A DNA stretch of 64,000 nucleotides from JAWHTC01 sp032586155 (GCF_032586155.1 NZ_JAWHTC010000004.1:310001-374000), one strand, 5' to 3'; shown: positions 25,771 through 34,382, counted from the stretch's first letter. Numbers and translations are program-made. Notes: generated by a model from the sequence alone, not told the origin.

Positions 25771-27378
25771 TCACACCATCATTTCCTTGGTCGCCGACAG
25801 GGTGACGTCCGGATAGTCACGCTCGATCCGGTCGATGTCCCATTGCAGGCGGGTCAGGTAGACGATGTCGCCGTCATGGTCATGGGCGATGTGCTGTTTG
25901 TTGGCATTTACAAACTTATCAATGGCTTGCGCGTCGCCGCTGGCCCAGCGGGCGGAGGTGAACTGCGATTGTTCGAACCGGACGGGGATGCCATATTCCA
26001 GTTCAATCCGCGAGGCCAGAACTTCGAACTGAAGCTGACCGACCACGCCGACGATGAAGCCGGACCCGATCGAGGGTTTGAACACCTTGGCGGCACCTTC
26101 TTCGGCAAACTGCATCAGCGCTTTTTCCAGGTGCTTGGCCTTCATCGGGTCGGTGGCGCGGACACCTTGCAGCAGTTCCGGGGCGAAGGAGGGGATGTTG
26201 GTAACACGCAAATCTTCCCCTTCGGTTAACGTATCGCCAATCCTGAGCTGCCCATGGTTGGGAATGCCGATGATGTCACCGGCCCAAGCCTCTTCGGCGA
26301 GCTCGCGATCAGAGGCGAGGAACAGCACCGGGTTGGAGATTGCCATCGGTTTTTTCGAGCGCACATGGGTCAGTTTCATCCCGCGTTTGAAATGCCCCGA
26401 GGCGAGACGGACAAAGGCAACGCGGTCACGGTGTTTCGGGTCCATGTTGGCCTGAACCTTGAAGACAAAGCCGGAAACCTTTGATTCTTCTGGCATAATC
26501 TGCCGCGATTGGGCCGATTGCGGCTGTGGCTCGGGGCCGTAGGCGGCGATGCCGTCCATCAGTTCCTTGACGCCGAACGAGTTGATCGCCGAGCCGAACC
26601 AGATCGGGGTCATGTGGCCTTCGAGTACCGATTGCGGGTCGAGCGTCGGCAGCAGTTCGCGCGCCATTTCGACCTCTTCCACCAACTGTTCCAGCAATTC
26701 CGCCGGCACGTGTTCCGCAAGAAGAGGGTCATCCAACCCGTTGATTTCAATGGTTTCGGCGATCTTGTTGCGGTCGGCGCGATCCATCAGTTCGAGCCGG
26801 TCGTTGAGCATGTCATAGCAGCCGAGAAAATTGCGCCCGACACCGATCGGCCAAGAGGCCGGGGTTACGTCGATGGCAAGGTTTTCCTGGATTTCGTCAA
26901 TGATATCAAATGTCTCGCGGCTTTCGCGGTCCATCTTGTTACAGAAGGTCAGGATCGGCAGGTCGCGCAACCGGCAGACTTCGAACAGCTTCTGGGTCTG
27001 GGATTCCACGCCCTTGGCGCCGTCGATCACCATGACGGCAGCGTCCACCGCCGTGAGGGTGCGATAGGTGTCTTCCGAAAAGTCCGAGTGGCCGGGTGTG
27101 TCCACAAGATTGTAGCGGAACTCTTTAAAATCAAACGACATTGCAGAGGCGGAGACTGAAATGCCCCGGTCCTTTTCCATCTGCATGAAGTCCGAGCGGG
27201 TGCGCCGGGCCTCGCCTTTGGCGCGGACCTGGCCAGCCATCTGGATCGCCCCGCCGTAGAGCAGGAACTTTTCCGTCAGCGTGGTCTTGCCGGCGTCCGG
27301 GTGCGAGATGATCGCGAAGGTGCGGCGACGCGCAATCTCGGGCGGCAATTCGGGGCGGTTTGAGGCGATGTCCAACAT
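25771..27378 (-). CDS. prfC: Peptide chain release factor 3
   Basis: RF3 (535 aa) is a GTPase that recycles RF1/RF2 from the ribosome after termination. The P-loop SHPDAGKTTLTE is at about residues 25-36. GISVSASAMSF follows in switch I, DTPGHSDFSEDTYR is G3, and FCNKMDRE is G4. Domain 2 and the RF3 C-terminal domain follow at normal length. I use the ATG at 27378 (MLDIASNRPE); the open frame extends further upstream but without family similarity. A 159-bp divergent region separates it from the BrnA-like gene. Confidence 0.95.
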   Translation of the reverse strand: MLDIASNRPELPPEIARRRTFAIISHPDAGKTTLTEKFLLYGGAIQMAGQVRAKGEARRTRSDFMQMEKDRGISVSASAMSFDFKEFRYNLVDTPGHSDFSEDTYRTLTAVDAAVMVIDGAKGVESQTQKLFEVCRLRDLPILTFCNKMDRESRETFDIIDEIQENLAIDVTPASWPIGVGRNFLGCYDMLNDRLELMDRADRNKIAETIEINGLDDPLLAEHVPAELLEQLVEEVEMARELLPTLDPQSVLEGHMTPIWFGSAINSFGVKELMDGIAAYGPEPQPQSAQSRQIMPEESKVSGFVFKVQANMDPKHRDRVAFVRLASGHFKRGMKLTHVRSKKPMAISNPVLFLASDRELAEEAWAGDIIGIPNHGQLRIGDTLTEGEDLRVTNIPSFAPELLQGVRATDPMKAKHLEKALMQFAEEGAAKVFKPSIGSGFIVGVVGQLQFEVLASRIELEYGIPVRFEQSQFTSARWASGDAQAIDKFVNANKQHIAHDHDGDIVYLTRLQWDIDRIERDYPDVTLSATKEMMV

Positions 27379-27537
27379 GAGCGCGCGTATATTTAACGAT
27401 TGCCGGGATAGCAAGAAAAGAGGGGACTGGTATCGGTCGGCTATCTGTCGGGTTTCTGTCCCGCGAACGGTGGGGCGGTTTGCGGTTAACCTTTGGCGGC
27501 TATGTCTTGCCGGTGAGTTAACGCGAAAGGACAGATG

Positions 27538-27897
27538 ATGAGCGAGACGGCGCGACAGGCCGACCTGCGGTTGGCGGAAGAGTTGAAGCTGTTGCAGGGC
27601 GAGTTGAAGGATGCCTGGATTGACCGGTCTCTGCCCGAGGGGTGGAACGGGGTTGCGCTGCGTGAACCTGTGGTGCCGAAAAAGGAGAAGGTCACCCTGC
27701 GGCTGGATGCGGACATGCTGCGCTGGTTCCGCAAGCTGGGGCCGGGATACAATCGGCGGATCAACGCGGTCTTGCGGATCTACTGGGAGGCGCTGATCGC
27801 GGGGCGGATCAAGTCGCATTGGGACGAGAAGGATGTCTCGGTCGGGTTCCTCGAGATGATCGAGCGGATGGCGAAAAAGCAGGGCGAAAACCGTTAG
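27538..27897 (+). CDS. BrnA antitoxin-like protein, orphan
   Basis: 119-aa protein. The core VTLRLDADMLRWFRKLGPGYNRRINAVLRIYWEALI (about residues 53-88) matches the BrnA antitoxin family: a beta strand and helix pair making a ribbon-helix-helix-like DNA-binding dimer. BrnA normally follows a brnT toxin gene and represses the pair. No brnT-like frame lies on either side here: upstream is prfC on the other strand, downstream a membrane protein. AAGGA lies six bases before the ATG at 27538. It may be a solo regulator. Confidence 0.8.
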   Translation: MSETARQADLRLAEELKLLQGELKDAWIDRSLPEGWNGVALREPVVPKKEKVTLRLDADMLRWFRKLGPGYNRRINAVLRIYWEALIAGRIKSHWDEKDVSVGFLEMIERMAKKQGENR

Positions 27898-28036
27898 GCG
27901 TCAGCCGGCCATACTCCGCCCTTGCCCTGAAGCCCGAGCAGATGCAGACTTGCAAGCGGAGGACGGAGCGGTGTTTCATTGCTGGTTGCGCTGGCAAGCG
28001 GACCGGCGCGTTGCCACGCTTTGGGAGGAATGTTCC

Positions 28037-28855
28037 ATGCCATCCAAGACCGAAGATCCCACACCACCCGATGATCAGACGCCTGAGCAACAGGGCAGTC
28101 CCGAGGTCAACACGTTGACGGCGGAGGATATTACCGCGTCGCTGAAGGCAGGGTTTTCCGACTTTCTGGCGCGCCCTCTCATGAGCGGATTTTTCGGCTT
28201 GTTCTATGCGGTTTTCGGAATTCTGTTCGTATGGTGCCTGGTCTGGCTGGGCAAGATATGGATGATCATTCCCGCTATGGTCGGCTTTCCGCTGGTCGCG
28301 CCGTTCGCGGCTGCCGGGCTTTATGAAATGTCGCGCCGGTTGAAGACAGGCGAGCGTTTCGGCTGGTCCGATATCCTGACCGTCATGGCCCGTCAAAGCA
28401 GGCGCGAAATGGGCTGGATGGCCTTTGTCACCCTGTTCGTTTTCTGGGTGTGGATGTATCAGATCCGGCTTTGGCTGGCGATCATTCTTCAGGATGCTTC
28501 TTTTTCGGACTTCGGCGGGTTCTTGAACACCGTATTCTTCACACCCGAAGGCTGGACCTTTCTTGCCGTTGGCACCTGCGCGGGCGCCATTTTTTCGGCC
28601 GTTCTCTTCTCGCTTACCGTGGTCGCCATGCCTTTGCTGCTGGACCGGGAGATCGATTTCGTGACCGCCATGCTGACATCCATTCGCGTCGTCACGGAAA
28701 ACCCTGTGGTCATGCTGAGCTGGGCGGCGATCATCTCGGTCACCATGCTGTTGTCGCTGGTTCCGGCGTTTCTCGGCCTGATCTTTACCCTGCCGATCCT
28801 TGGCCACACCACGTGGCATCTCTATCGGCGAGCTGTGGTTTCGCTGGAGGGATGA
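28037..28855 (+). CDS. DUF2189-type integral membrane protein
   Basis: 272-aa membrane protein with about six hydrophobic helices, resembling the DUF2189 family (often annotated as putative integral membrane protein or cytochrome-c-oxidase-like). The N-terminal 35 residues are acidic and Pro-rich. The family patterns VGFPLVAPFAAAGLYEMSRRL and FTLPILGHTTWHLYRRAV are visible. A GGGAGGA site sits six bases before the chosen ATG; the frame is open further upstream. It ends 43 bp from the convergent Hint-domain gene. Function unknown. Confidence 0.8.
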   Translation: MPSKTEDPTPPDDQTPEQQGSPEVNTLTAEDITASLKAGFSDFLARPLMSGFFGLFYAVFGILFVWCLVWLGKIWMIIPAMVGFPLVAPFAAAGLYEMSRRLKTGERFGWSDILTVMARQSRREMGWMAFVTLFVFWVWMYQIRLWLAIILQDASFSDFGGFLNTVFFTPEGWTFLAVGTCAGAIFSAVLFSLTVVAMPLLLDREIDFVTAMLTSIRVVTENPVVMLSWAAIISVTMLLSLVPAFLGLIFTLPILGHTTWHLYRRAVVSLEG

Positions 28856-28898
28856 CTTGTCCCGTCACGGCGTAACTCGTTGATCCTGGGCGTATGCC

Positions 28899-29912
28899 TT
28901 ACCGTGTTGACGCCCGGCGCAGCAATTCTGCTGCATCCGGCCGATCTGGCAACTGACTGCTGACATCGAACTCGAGATGGGACAGGTCGCTATGATTCCG
29001 ATCGTCAATCCGCAGGCTCTGAACCAACTCGCGCGGCAGGGCGGCATGGGTGCGCTGGTCCGCCAGCAGGGTTTCGGCGGCGATGCCCTCGGCAAAGATG
29101 ATCTGGTGCCGGTCGAACAGCAGCTGGAAGAAATCGACAAAGCCGCCTTGCCGGGCATAGATTGTGTTGCCATTGGCCAGGTGCCGGGCCTTGACCAGCA
29201 GCTCGGAACGTCCGGCGTTCAGTTCGTCGCTGCGCTGGTAGATGACCAGCCGGTTGTCGGGTGACACTACGAGGTCGCCCGTGTTGTACAGGGCGCCTGC
29301 GGTGATCACGATCGGTGCGAACTCGCCCACGGCGCGGGCGGTGTTCTGGCCGATCCAGCGGATTTCCTGCGGGCCGTCATCACGGGTCAGGACCTTGTCG
29401 CCGACCTGCAGGTCCTCGATCGGGCGCTGTTCGCCGGTGGCCAGTGTGATATGGGTGCCGCGGGTAAAGGAAACGCAGGCCAGTTGGGCCAGGCAGGCCT
29501 GCGCCGCATCGCGGCCAATGCCCACCAGCAGGTAACCGGCCCTGGGGTCGAGCGGCGCCAGCGGCAGGCTATAAACCTCGGCAACTGCGCCGTCTTTGTC
29601 GACTTCGATCAGGACCAGCATTTCGACCACCTCGGAGGCGCGGGTCATCAGCGTCAGGCAGCTGTCGAGCACCACCGTCGCGCCGGGCTGGCCGGTGGCG
29701 GTATTCCCGGCAATGGTGAAGTGATTGCCGTCACCCGAGCAGATCGACAGGCGCATCGGAGCGGCATCTTGGCCGAGCGCATAGGTGTCTTCGAGCTGCA
29801 ATTCCTCGGCAAAGCTGAGACCGTCGCCGAGATTTGCGCCGCTGACCACCGGGAACATGTCCGCGCCATAGACCGGGACTGAATGACTGGGCGTTGCTGT
29901 TGCGAGGCTCAT
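28899..29912 (-). CDS. Hint-domain protein
   Basis: 337-aa protein. The N-terminal half (about residues 1-145) is unassigned. The second half is a Hint domain of the Hint_2 type seen in many Roseobacter proteins. It begins at the catalytic-type cysteine in ACVSFTRGTHITLATGE, followed by IEDLQVGDKVLTRDDG and VSPDNRLVI. Hint domains can self-splice or self-cleave, but in this family the activity is unproven. No repeats or secretion signal are seen. The start is the ATG at 29912 (MSLATATPSHSV); the antisense extension over the SDR gene is a shadow. Confidence 0.82.
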   Translation of the reverse strand: MSLATATPSHSVPVYGADMFPVVSGANLGDGLSFAEELQLEDTYALGQDAAPMRLSICSGDGNHFTIAGNTATGQPGATVVLDSCLTLMTRASEVVEMLVLIEVDKDGAVAEVYSLPLAPLDPRAGYLLVGIGRDAAQACLAQLACVSFTRGTHITLATGEQRPIEDLQVGDKVLTRDDGPQEIRWIGQNTARAVGEFAPIVITAGALYNTGDLVVSPDNRLVIYQRSDELNAGRSELLVKARHLANGNTIYARQGGFVDFFQLLFDRHQIIFAEGIAAETLLADQRTHAALPRELVQSLRIDDRNHSDLSHLEFDVSSQLPDRPDAAELLRRASTR

Positions 29913-30105
29913 CTGACGGGGGCCGCTTTCAATCGTCGACACGTCACACTGGCGGGTAGCGCAGGACTGTGGCCAGACCGGGCCGAGGGTTCGACGATTT
30001 TCCGCCCCGCAGGTGCGGGTTTCGTCATGCATGCTCTGGTCTTGTGGCGCGGCATGGGGTTTTATCGCAGGCAACAGGATAGCAACACGCGAAGGGAGTG
30101 CGGTT

Positions 30106-30885
30106 ATGGATCTGGGAATTTCCGGCAAGAAGGCGATTGTCTGTGCCTCGTCCAAGGGGTTGGGCCGGGGCTGTGCCGAGGCGCTGGCGGCGGCGGGGGT
30201 GAACCTTGTCATCAACGGGCGGACCGAAGAAACATTGAAGGCGGCAGCCGGTGAACTGGCCAAGGCCCACGGCGTCGAGGTGGTGCCAGTGGCGGCCGAT
30301 ATCACCACTGAAGACGGCCGCGGTGCCGTTCTTGAGGCGGCCGGCGAGGTCGATATCCTGGTCAATAATGCCGGCGGTCCGCCGCCGGGCATGTGGTATG
30401 ATTGGGAGCGTGAGGATTTCATCAAGGCGCTGGATGCCAACATGCTGGCGCCGATCGCGATGATGAAGGCCTGCCTGCCGGGGATGATGAGCCGGAGTTG
30501 GGGCCGGGTGGTCAACATCACCTCGCAGAGCGTCAAGGCGCCGATCGCGGTTCTGGGGCTTTCCAATTCGGCACGTGCCGGGTTGACCGGTTACGTGGCG
30601 GGCACGTCGCGCCAGGTGGCCGGGTCTGGGGTAACGATCAACAACCTGCTGCCGGGGATTCACGCCACCGACCGGGCGATCGCGCTCGATGGCGGCGTGG
30701 CGCGCGAGCAGGGGATCAGCATGGACGAGGCCAAGGCCAACCGCTGTCAGACCATACCGGCCGGGCGTTACGGCACGCCGGAAGAGTTCGGTGCGACCTG
30801 TGCGTTCCTGTGTTCGCAACATGCGGGCTTCATCGTCGGGCAGAATGTCCTGCTGGATGGCGGCGGGGTGAATTCGACGATGTAG
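30106..30885 (+). CDS. Atypical short-chain dehydrogenase/reductase family protein
   Basis: 259-aa SDR-fold protein. The dinucleotide motif is SSKGLGRGC (about residues 15-23), and the NNAGG motif is near 88. The catalytic YxxxK is not recognisable: where Tyr is expected the sequence reads LSNSARAGLTGYV, with Ser-Asn-Ser and no Lys four residues on. A subgroup of beta-ketoacyl-ACP-reductase-like SDRs has this change, so it may be a divergent reductase or a non-catalytic NAD(P) binder. It lies eleven bases before the HEAT-like gene and is probably co-transcribed with it. Annotating it as fabG would be unsafe. Confidence 0.85.
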   Translation: MDLGISGKKAIVCASSKGLGRGCAEALAAAGVNLVINGRTEETLKAAAGELAKAHGVEVVPVAADITTEDGRGAVLEAAGEVDILVNNAGGPPPGMWYDWEREDFIKALDANMLAPIAMMKACLPGMMSRSWGRVVNITSQSVKAPIAVLGLSNSARAGLTGYVAGTSRQVAGSGVTINNLLPGIHATDRAIALDGGVAREQGISMDEAKANRCQTIPAGRYGTPEEFGATCAFLCSQHAGFIVGQNVLLDGGGVNSTM

Positions 30886-30896
30886 GCAGCGGAGCC

Positions 30897-32021
30897 ATGG
30901 CCAAAGGGTATTCGCTGGCAGATCAGCTGTTTAACGCCGAAAAAGTTGCTTATCTGGGCGAGCTTGTGTCAGAGGCTGCGCCCGGGTTTGACGCGCCCGG
31001 CTTCAGTCGCGACGTGATGGCGCGGCTGCATGATCTCGAGCTGAAGGCGCGGATCAACTGGATTGCCGAATGCCTGGATCTGGCGCTGCCGGGGCCGTTT
31101 GATGCGCTGGCGGCAGTGATCGCCGCCGCGCTGCCCGCGCCCTGCGATCCGGCGCTCAGGGACGACGATTTCGGTGATTTCATCTTTGCCCCTCTGGGCG
31201 AGCTGGTGGTGCGTCGCGGCATGGAAACCCCTGATCGCGCCCTGGACGTGTTGGAAGAGGTGACACAGCGCTTCTCGATGGAATACGCGATCCGGCCGTT
31301 CCTGAATGCCCATGAGGATCTTGTGCTGGATCGGTTGGGAAAGTGGTGCGATCACGAGCATTACCATGTGCGGCGGCTGGTCAGCGAAGGCACACGGCCG
31401 CGCCTGCCCTGGGGGATTGCCATTGCGATGGATCCGGACCGGGCGCTGCCTTTGCTCGACCGGTTGTATGACGACGATACGCGCTTTGTCACCCGCTCGG
31501 TCGCCAACCACCTAAACGATCTCAGCAAACTGATGCCGGGGACCGTGATGCAGCGGCTGGCCTGTTGGGACCAGGCCGGGCGACAGGCGGTGGATGAGCT
31601 CGGTTGGATGCGCAAGCATGCGCTGCGCACGCTGGTGAAACAGGGTGAGCCGAAGGCGCTGGCAATGCTGGGCTACCTTGCGGACGCGCCCGTGCGCCTG
31701 ACGGATCTGAGCCTGACGGGGGTGCCGGTGGCAATGGGCGACCAGATGCGGTTCGCCGTGACGCTGGAGGCGGACGAAGAAAGCCCCGTTCTGGTGGATT
31801 ACGTGCTGTACTTCCATCGTGGCGACGACGGGCCACCGCGCCGCAAGGTGATGAAACTGGGCCAGGCGGTGGTGCGTTTGGACCGGCCCTTGCGGCTGGA
31901 AAAACACTACCGCATGCCCCGGGGAGCGAGCACCGTCAAGGTTCTGCCGGGGCCACACCGGATTGAGATCCAGGTCAATGGTCGGGTGCTGGGTGGTGCA
32001 GATTTCGACGTGCTGGATTAG
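30897..32021 (+). CDS. HEAT-repeat DNA-alkylation-repair-like protein
   Basis: 374-aa helical protein resembling the AlkD-like DNA alkylation repair/HEAT family. Visible helical pairs run from about residue 60 to 260 (FSMEYAIRPFL, HVRRLVSEGTRPRLPWG, FVTRSVANHLNDLSK, RKHALRTLVKQGEP). The last 100 residues form a beta-rich tail unlike classic AlkD. The SxGxRPRLPW pattern is characteristic of this branch. I start at the ATG at 30897, just after the SDR stop. Glycosylase activity is not assured. Confidence 0.8.
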   Translation: MAKGYSLADQLFNAEKVAYLGELVSEAAPGFDAPGFSRDVMARLHDLELKARINWIAECLDLALPGPFDALAAVIAAALPAPCDPALRDDDFGDFIFAPLGELVVRRGMETPDRALDVLEEVTQRFSMEYAIRPFLNAHEDLVLDRLGKWCDHEHYHVRRLVSEGTRPRLPWGIAIAMDPDRALPLLDRLYDDDTRFVTRSVANHLNDLSKLMPGTVMQRLACWDQAGRQAVDELGWMRKHALRTLVKQGEPKALAMLGYLADAPVRLTDLSLTGVPVAMGDQMRFAVTLEADEESPVLVDYVLYFHRGDDGPPRRKVMKLGQAVVRLDRPLRLEKHYRMPRGASTVKVLPGPHRIEIQVNGRVLGGADFDVLD

Positions 32022-32120
32022 GTGAGTCACCTACTGGCCGCATGGCTGGGACCGCTGTCGGATTCGAGCATTCGGTCCGGGAAAGGGCCGCCTGGTGAGG
32101 GGCATCCTTCTTCTGGGTCT

Positions 32121-32142
32121 CTTTCTTTGCTAAAATACTCAT
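32121..32142 (-). repeat. Dispersed 22-bp motif, copy 2 (inverted)
   Basis: Read on the minus strand this is ATGAGTATTTTAGCAAAGAAAG, matching the motif at 19841-19862 at 21 of 22 positions. It lies in the 275-bp gap between the converging HEAT-like gene and the sox-cluster permease gene. Confidence 0.5.
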
Positions 32143-32201
32143 TCCGGCTGCGCGGTGCAGGAGACCACCGCAGGTCTATCGCCGCCATTGCGTCGAGCCC
32201 C

Positions 32202-32289
32202 GCCGCGCGTGCGCGCGGCGCCACCAGATACCCCCGGCGACGCCGTCAGGCGGCGCAACCCGAGCCGGACGACGCCGTCAGGCGGCGCA
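32202..32289 (-). repeat. Hairpin cluster with a tandem 20-bp direct repeat after soxT
   Basis: Three GC-rich hairpins follow the permease stop on the minus strand. Positions 32202-32219 form an 8-bp palindrome (GCCGCGCG / CGCGCGGC). Positions 32238-32257 and 32270-32289 are identical 20-bp copies, each containing the hairpin CGCCG-TCAGG-CGGCG. This looks like a repetitive extragenic palindrome pair acting as an mRNA 3' end or terminator. No T-tract is present. Confidence 0.6.
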
Positions 32290-32296
32290 GCCCCTC

Positions 32297-33355
32297 TTAT
32301 TCGGCAGGCAGGAAGCCTTCAATCAGCTGGCGCAGACCCAGGGCGGCGCCGGCGACGATGGCCAGGAAGGTGACCGGGGCCGAGAAACTGAGCACAGAAA
32401 AAGCCGAGATCGCCTGGCCGACGGTGCAGCCCATGGCGATGACCGCACCTGTGCCCATCAGCACAGCGCCCATAATCTGGCGTCTGAGTTCGCGCGGGTC
32501 TTCGCAGGCCTCCCAGCGGAAATGGCCCTTGATCAGCGAACCGGCAAAGGCGCCGAGGCCGACGCCGAGGATCGAGCCCACGGCAAAGGAGGGCGCGCGC
32601 ACCGAGGCGGTCATCGAATAGAGCAGGGTTTCGCCCACCGGTGCGGCAAAGGAATGCGACACCACCGGCACCGCGGCAAAGCCTTCGGTGGCAACCCAGG
32701 CGGTGCCGGCCCAGCCCGACACCACGGCAATACCGACGACCACTGCCCAGAAGATGGATTTCGGCTTGGACAGGAAATCGCGCGAGGCCAACGCCCCCAG
32801 CACGATCAGGAGACCGATCAGCAGGCCAATGGTTCCGATCCCAAGCCCGGTGACACCAGAGAGTGCGTGGGCGATGCCCGGCGGCAGGTCGGACGTCACA
32901 TCCTGCTGTTCGAACAGCATCGTCCGCAGCCCGGCCAATGGCCCCGAGAGCACGAAATACGCCGAAACCCCCATCACCAGCACGATGACGAAGGCGCGCA
33001 GGTCACCGCCACCAAGCCGGGCGATGCAGCCGTAGCCACAATTCCCCGCCAGGGCCATGCCATAGCCGAACATCAGCCCGCCCAGGATCGAGGCCAGCGG
33101 CATCCAGCGAATCGAAAGATAGATACTGTCGGTCGGAATCAGCCAGCCCGAGGCGGTCAGGAGCGAAGTGCCGGTCACTGCCACACCGATGGCCAGCACC
33201 CACATCCGCATCCGGATCTGCGAGCCGCCATAGAGCAGGTCCTCGACGGCGCCCATGGTACAAAAACGGCCCAGCCGCGCGGCCAGGCCCAAAAGCATCC
33301 CGCCAAATAACCCGATCAGGGCCACCAGGATGTTTTCGCCGAAGAATTCGAGCAT
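32297..33355 (-). CDS. soxT: YeeE/YedE-family thiosulfate/sulfur permease (SoxT-like)
   Basis: 352-aa membrane protein of the YeeE/YedE family, which imports thiosulfate or carries sulfur across the membrane. About nine hydrophobic helices are visible. The conserved cysteine motifs RFCTMGAVEDL, GNCGYGCIARLGGGDLRA and AMGCTVGQAISA are all intact; these bind the sulfur compound in known members. I use the ATG at 33355 (MLEFFGENIL). It is the distal gene of the soxS-soxR-soxT set, the same arrangement as soxTRS in Paracoccus. The name soxT rests on this synteny. Confidence 0.85.
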   Translation of the reverse strand: MLEFFGENILVALIGLFGGMLLGLAARLGRFCTMGAVEDLLYGGSQIRMRMWVLAIGVAVTGTSLLTASGWLIPTDSIYLSIRWMPLASILGGLMFGYGMALAGNCGYGCIARLGGGDLRAFVIVLVMGVSAYFVLSGPLAGLRTMLFEQQDVTSDLPPGIAHALSGVTGLGIGTIGLLIGLLIVLGALASRDFLSKPKSIFWAVVVGIAVVSGWAGTAWVATEGFAAVPVVSHSFAAPVGETLLYSMTASVRAPSFAVGSILGVGLGAFAGSLIKGHFRWEACEDPRELRRQIMGAVLMGTGAVIAMGCTVGQAISAFSVLSFSAPVTFLAIVAGAALGLRQLIEGFLPAE

Positions 33356-33437
33356 GTTGGTCGTGTACCTTCCCTGGGCCCGATCAGCGTTAGGATGCGG
33401 GCCCCAAGAAGACAAGGCGGTCCAGCCTTGAGAGGGG

Positions 33438-33809
33438 TCAGTCGCAGCCGTCTTCGCAGAAGAGCTCGTAGACGAGTTCCAGTATACGTTTCGGACGGTT
33501 GTCGGCCAAGCGGTAATAGATCGCCTTGCCCTCACGGCGTGGCACGACCAGCCCTTCGAGCCGCAGCCGCGAAAGCTGTTGCGACACCGCGGCCTGGCGG
33601 GCCGAGAGCAGTTCTTCCAACTCGGTCACGGATTTTTCGCCAGAGACCAGGTGGCACAGGATCATCAGCCGTCCCTCGTGGCTGACGGTTTTGAGAAAGT
33701 TCGAAGCGGTGGTCGCATTGGCAACGAACGCGTCGAGCTCTTCTTCGGTCAGATCGGTATCGAACACGGGCAAACCCATACTTTCATACCCCTCGGTTAT
33801 GTCGGCCAC
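33438..33809 (-). CDS. soxR: ArsR-family repressor of the sox genes
   Basis: SoxR (123 aa) is an ArsR/SmtB winged-helix repressor, in Paracoccus known to bind the soxS-soxV and soxW-soxX intergenic regions and to sense thiosulfate-derived sulfur. The HTH core is SVTELEELLSARQAAVSQQLSRLRLEGLV (about residues 60-88). Two conserved cysteines, one in LILCHL-like MILCHLV and one in the C-terminal FCEDGCD, fit the persulfide-sensing type (BigR/SqrR/SoxR). A start at residue 11 (MGLPVF) is possible. Candidate operators are listed separately. Confidence 0.9.
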   Translation of the reverse strand: MADITEGYESMGLPVFDTDLTEEELDAFVANATTASNFLKTVSHEGRLMILCHLVSGEKSVTELEELLSARQAAVSQQLSRLRLEGLVVPRREGKAIYYRLADNRPKRILELVYELFCEDGCD

Positions 33810-33908
33810 GAACCACTCCCGTCCGCTGTTTCGGCCTTATGTCACTGGTGTTACGCCTTGCCGGGCGCTTATCGCTATTATTGGGCGCGGGTCAATGGAA
33901 ATCCGTCG

Positions 33909-34280
33909 TCAACCCGTGCCTTGGTAATCGGTTTTCGCTTCGAGCATCATCTCGAGCAGGCCCCAGAAGAAATCTTCGCCCGGGTAGCCCTCGATCCGGC
34001 CGACTTCCCGCCCCTGGTCGATCAGGATGAATGTGGGGGTGTAGACCACCTTGCGGGCGAAAGTCAGGTCCGTGGGCACGCCATCGTCGATGTCGATCAT
34101 GCGCAGCGGCGCAAAGACGCCTTCCGGCGTCTTGGGGTAGATCGGGCCGACCACGTTTTTCCAGGTGATGCAGTAGTAACAGCCCTGTTCTTCGACCATG
34201 ACCAGCTCGGTGGCTTGTGCCGGGCGGGTCACCGCCAGAGACATGAGCAACGTAAGGGCGAGTATGGCGCGATAGAACAT
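33909..34280 (-). CDS. soxS: Periplasmic thioredoxin SoxS
   Basis: SoxS (123 aa) is a periplasmic thioredoxin-like protein; in Paracoccus it keeps SoxY active by reducing its cysteine. A signal peptide (MFYRAILALTLLMSLAVTRPAQA-T) is followed by the active site EEQGCYYCITW (CxxC) and the cis-Pro region VVYTPTFILIDQG. The ATG at 34280 is selected since only that start gives a signal peptide. It is the first gene of the minus-strand unit, divergent from soxV across 102 bp of shared promoter region. Confidence 0.88.
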   Translation of the reverse strand: MFYRAILALTLLMSLAVTRPAQATELVMVEEQGCYYCITWKNVVGPIYPKTPEGVFAPLRMIDIDDGVPTDLTFARKVVYTPTFILIDQGREVGRIEGYPGEDFFWGLLEMMLEAKTDYQGTG

Positions 34281-34328
34281 GCTGAAGAGCCTGCTGAGGA
34301 GCTGATTGACAATTTTGATGCCTAGCCT

Positions 34329-34346
34329 AATCTGAATATGTGAATT
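34329..34346. promoter_or_regulatory. Putative SoxR operator between soxS and soxV
   Basis: AATCT-N8-GAATT matches the AATTC-N8-GAATT dyad found before soxX and soxC at 8 of 10 arm positions. The included 12-mer GAATATGTGAAT (34334-34345) recurs exactly at 40070-40081 before soxC. The soxS-soxV gap is a proven SoxR target in Paracoccus. The assignment here is inference. Confidence 0.45.
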
Positions 34347-34382
34347 TTTCAAGATGTTCTTCTGGGGAGGAGAGGCGGCGCG

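Noticed and set aside
27484..27521. Two TTAAC sequences between prfC and the BrnA-like gene as a CtrA site
   Set aside because: The half-sites are about 30 bp apart, not seven.
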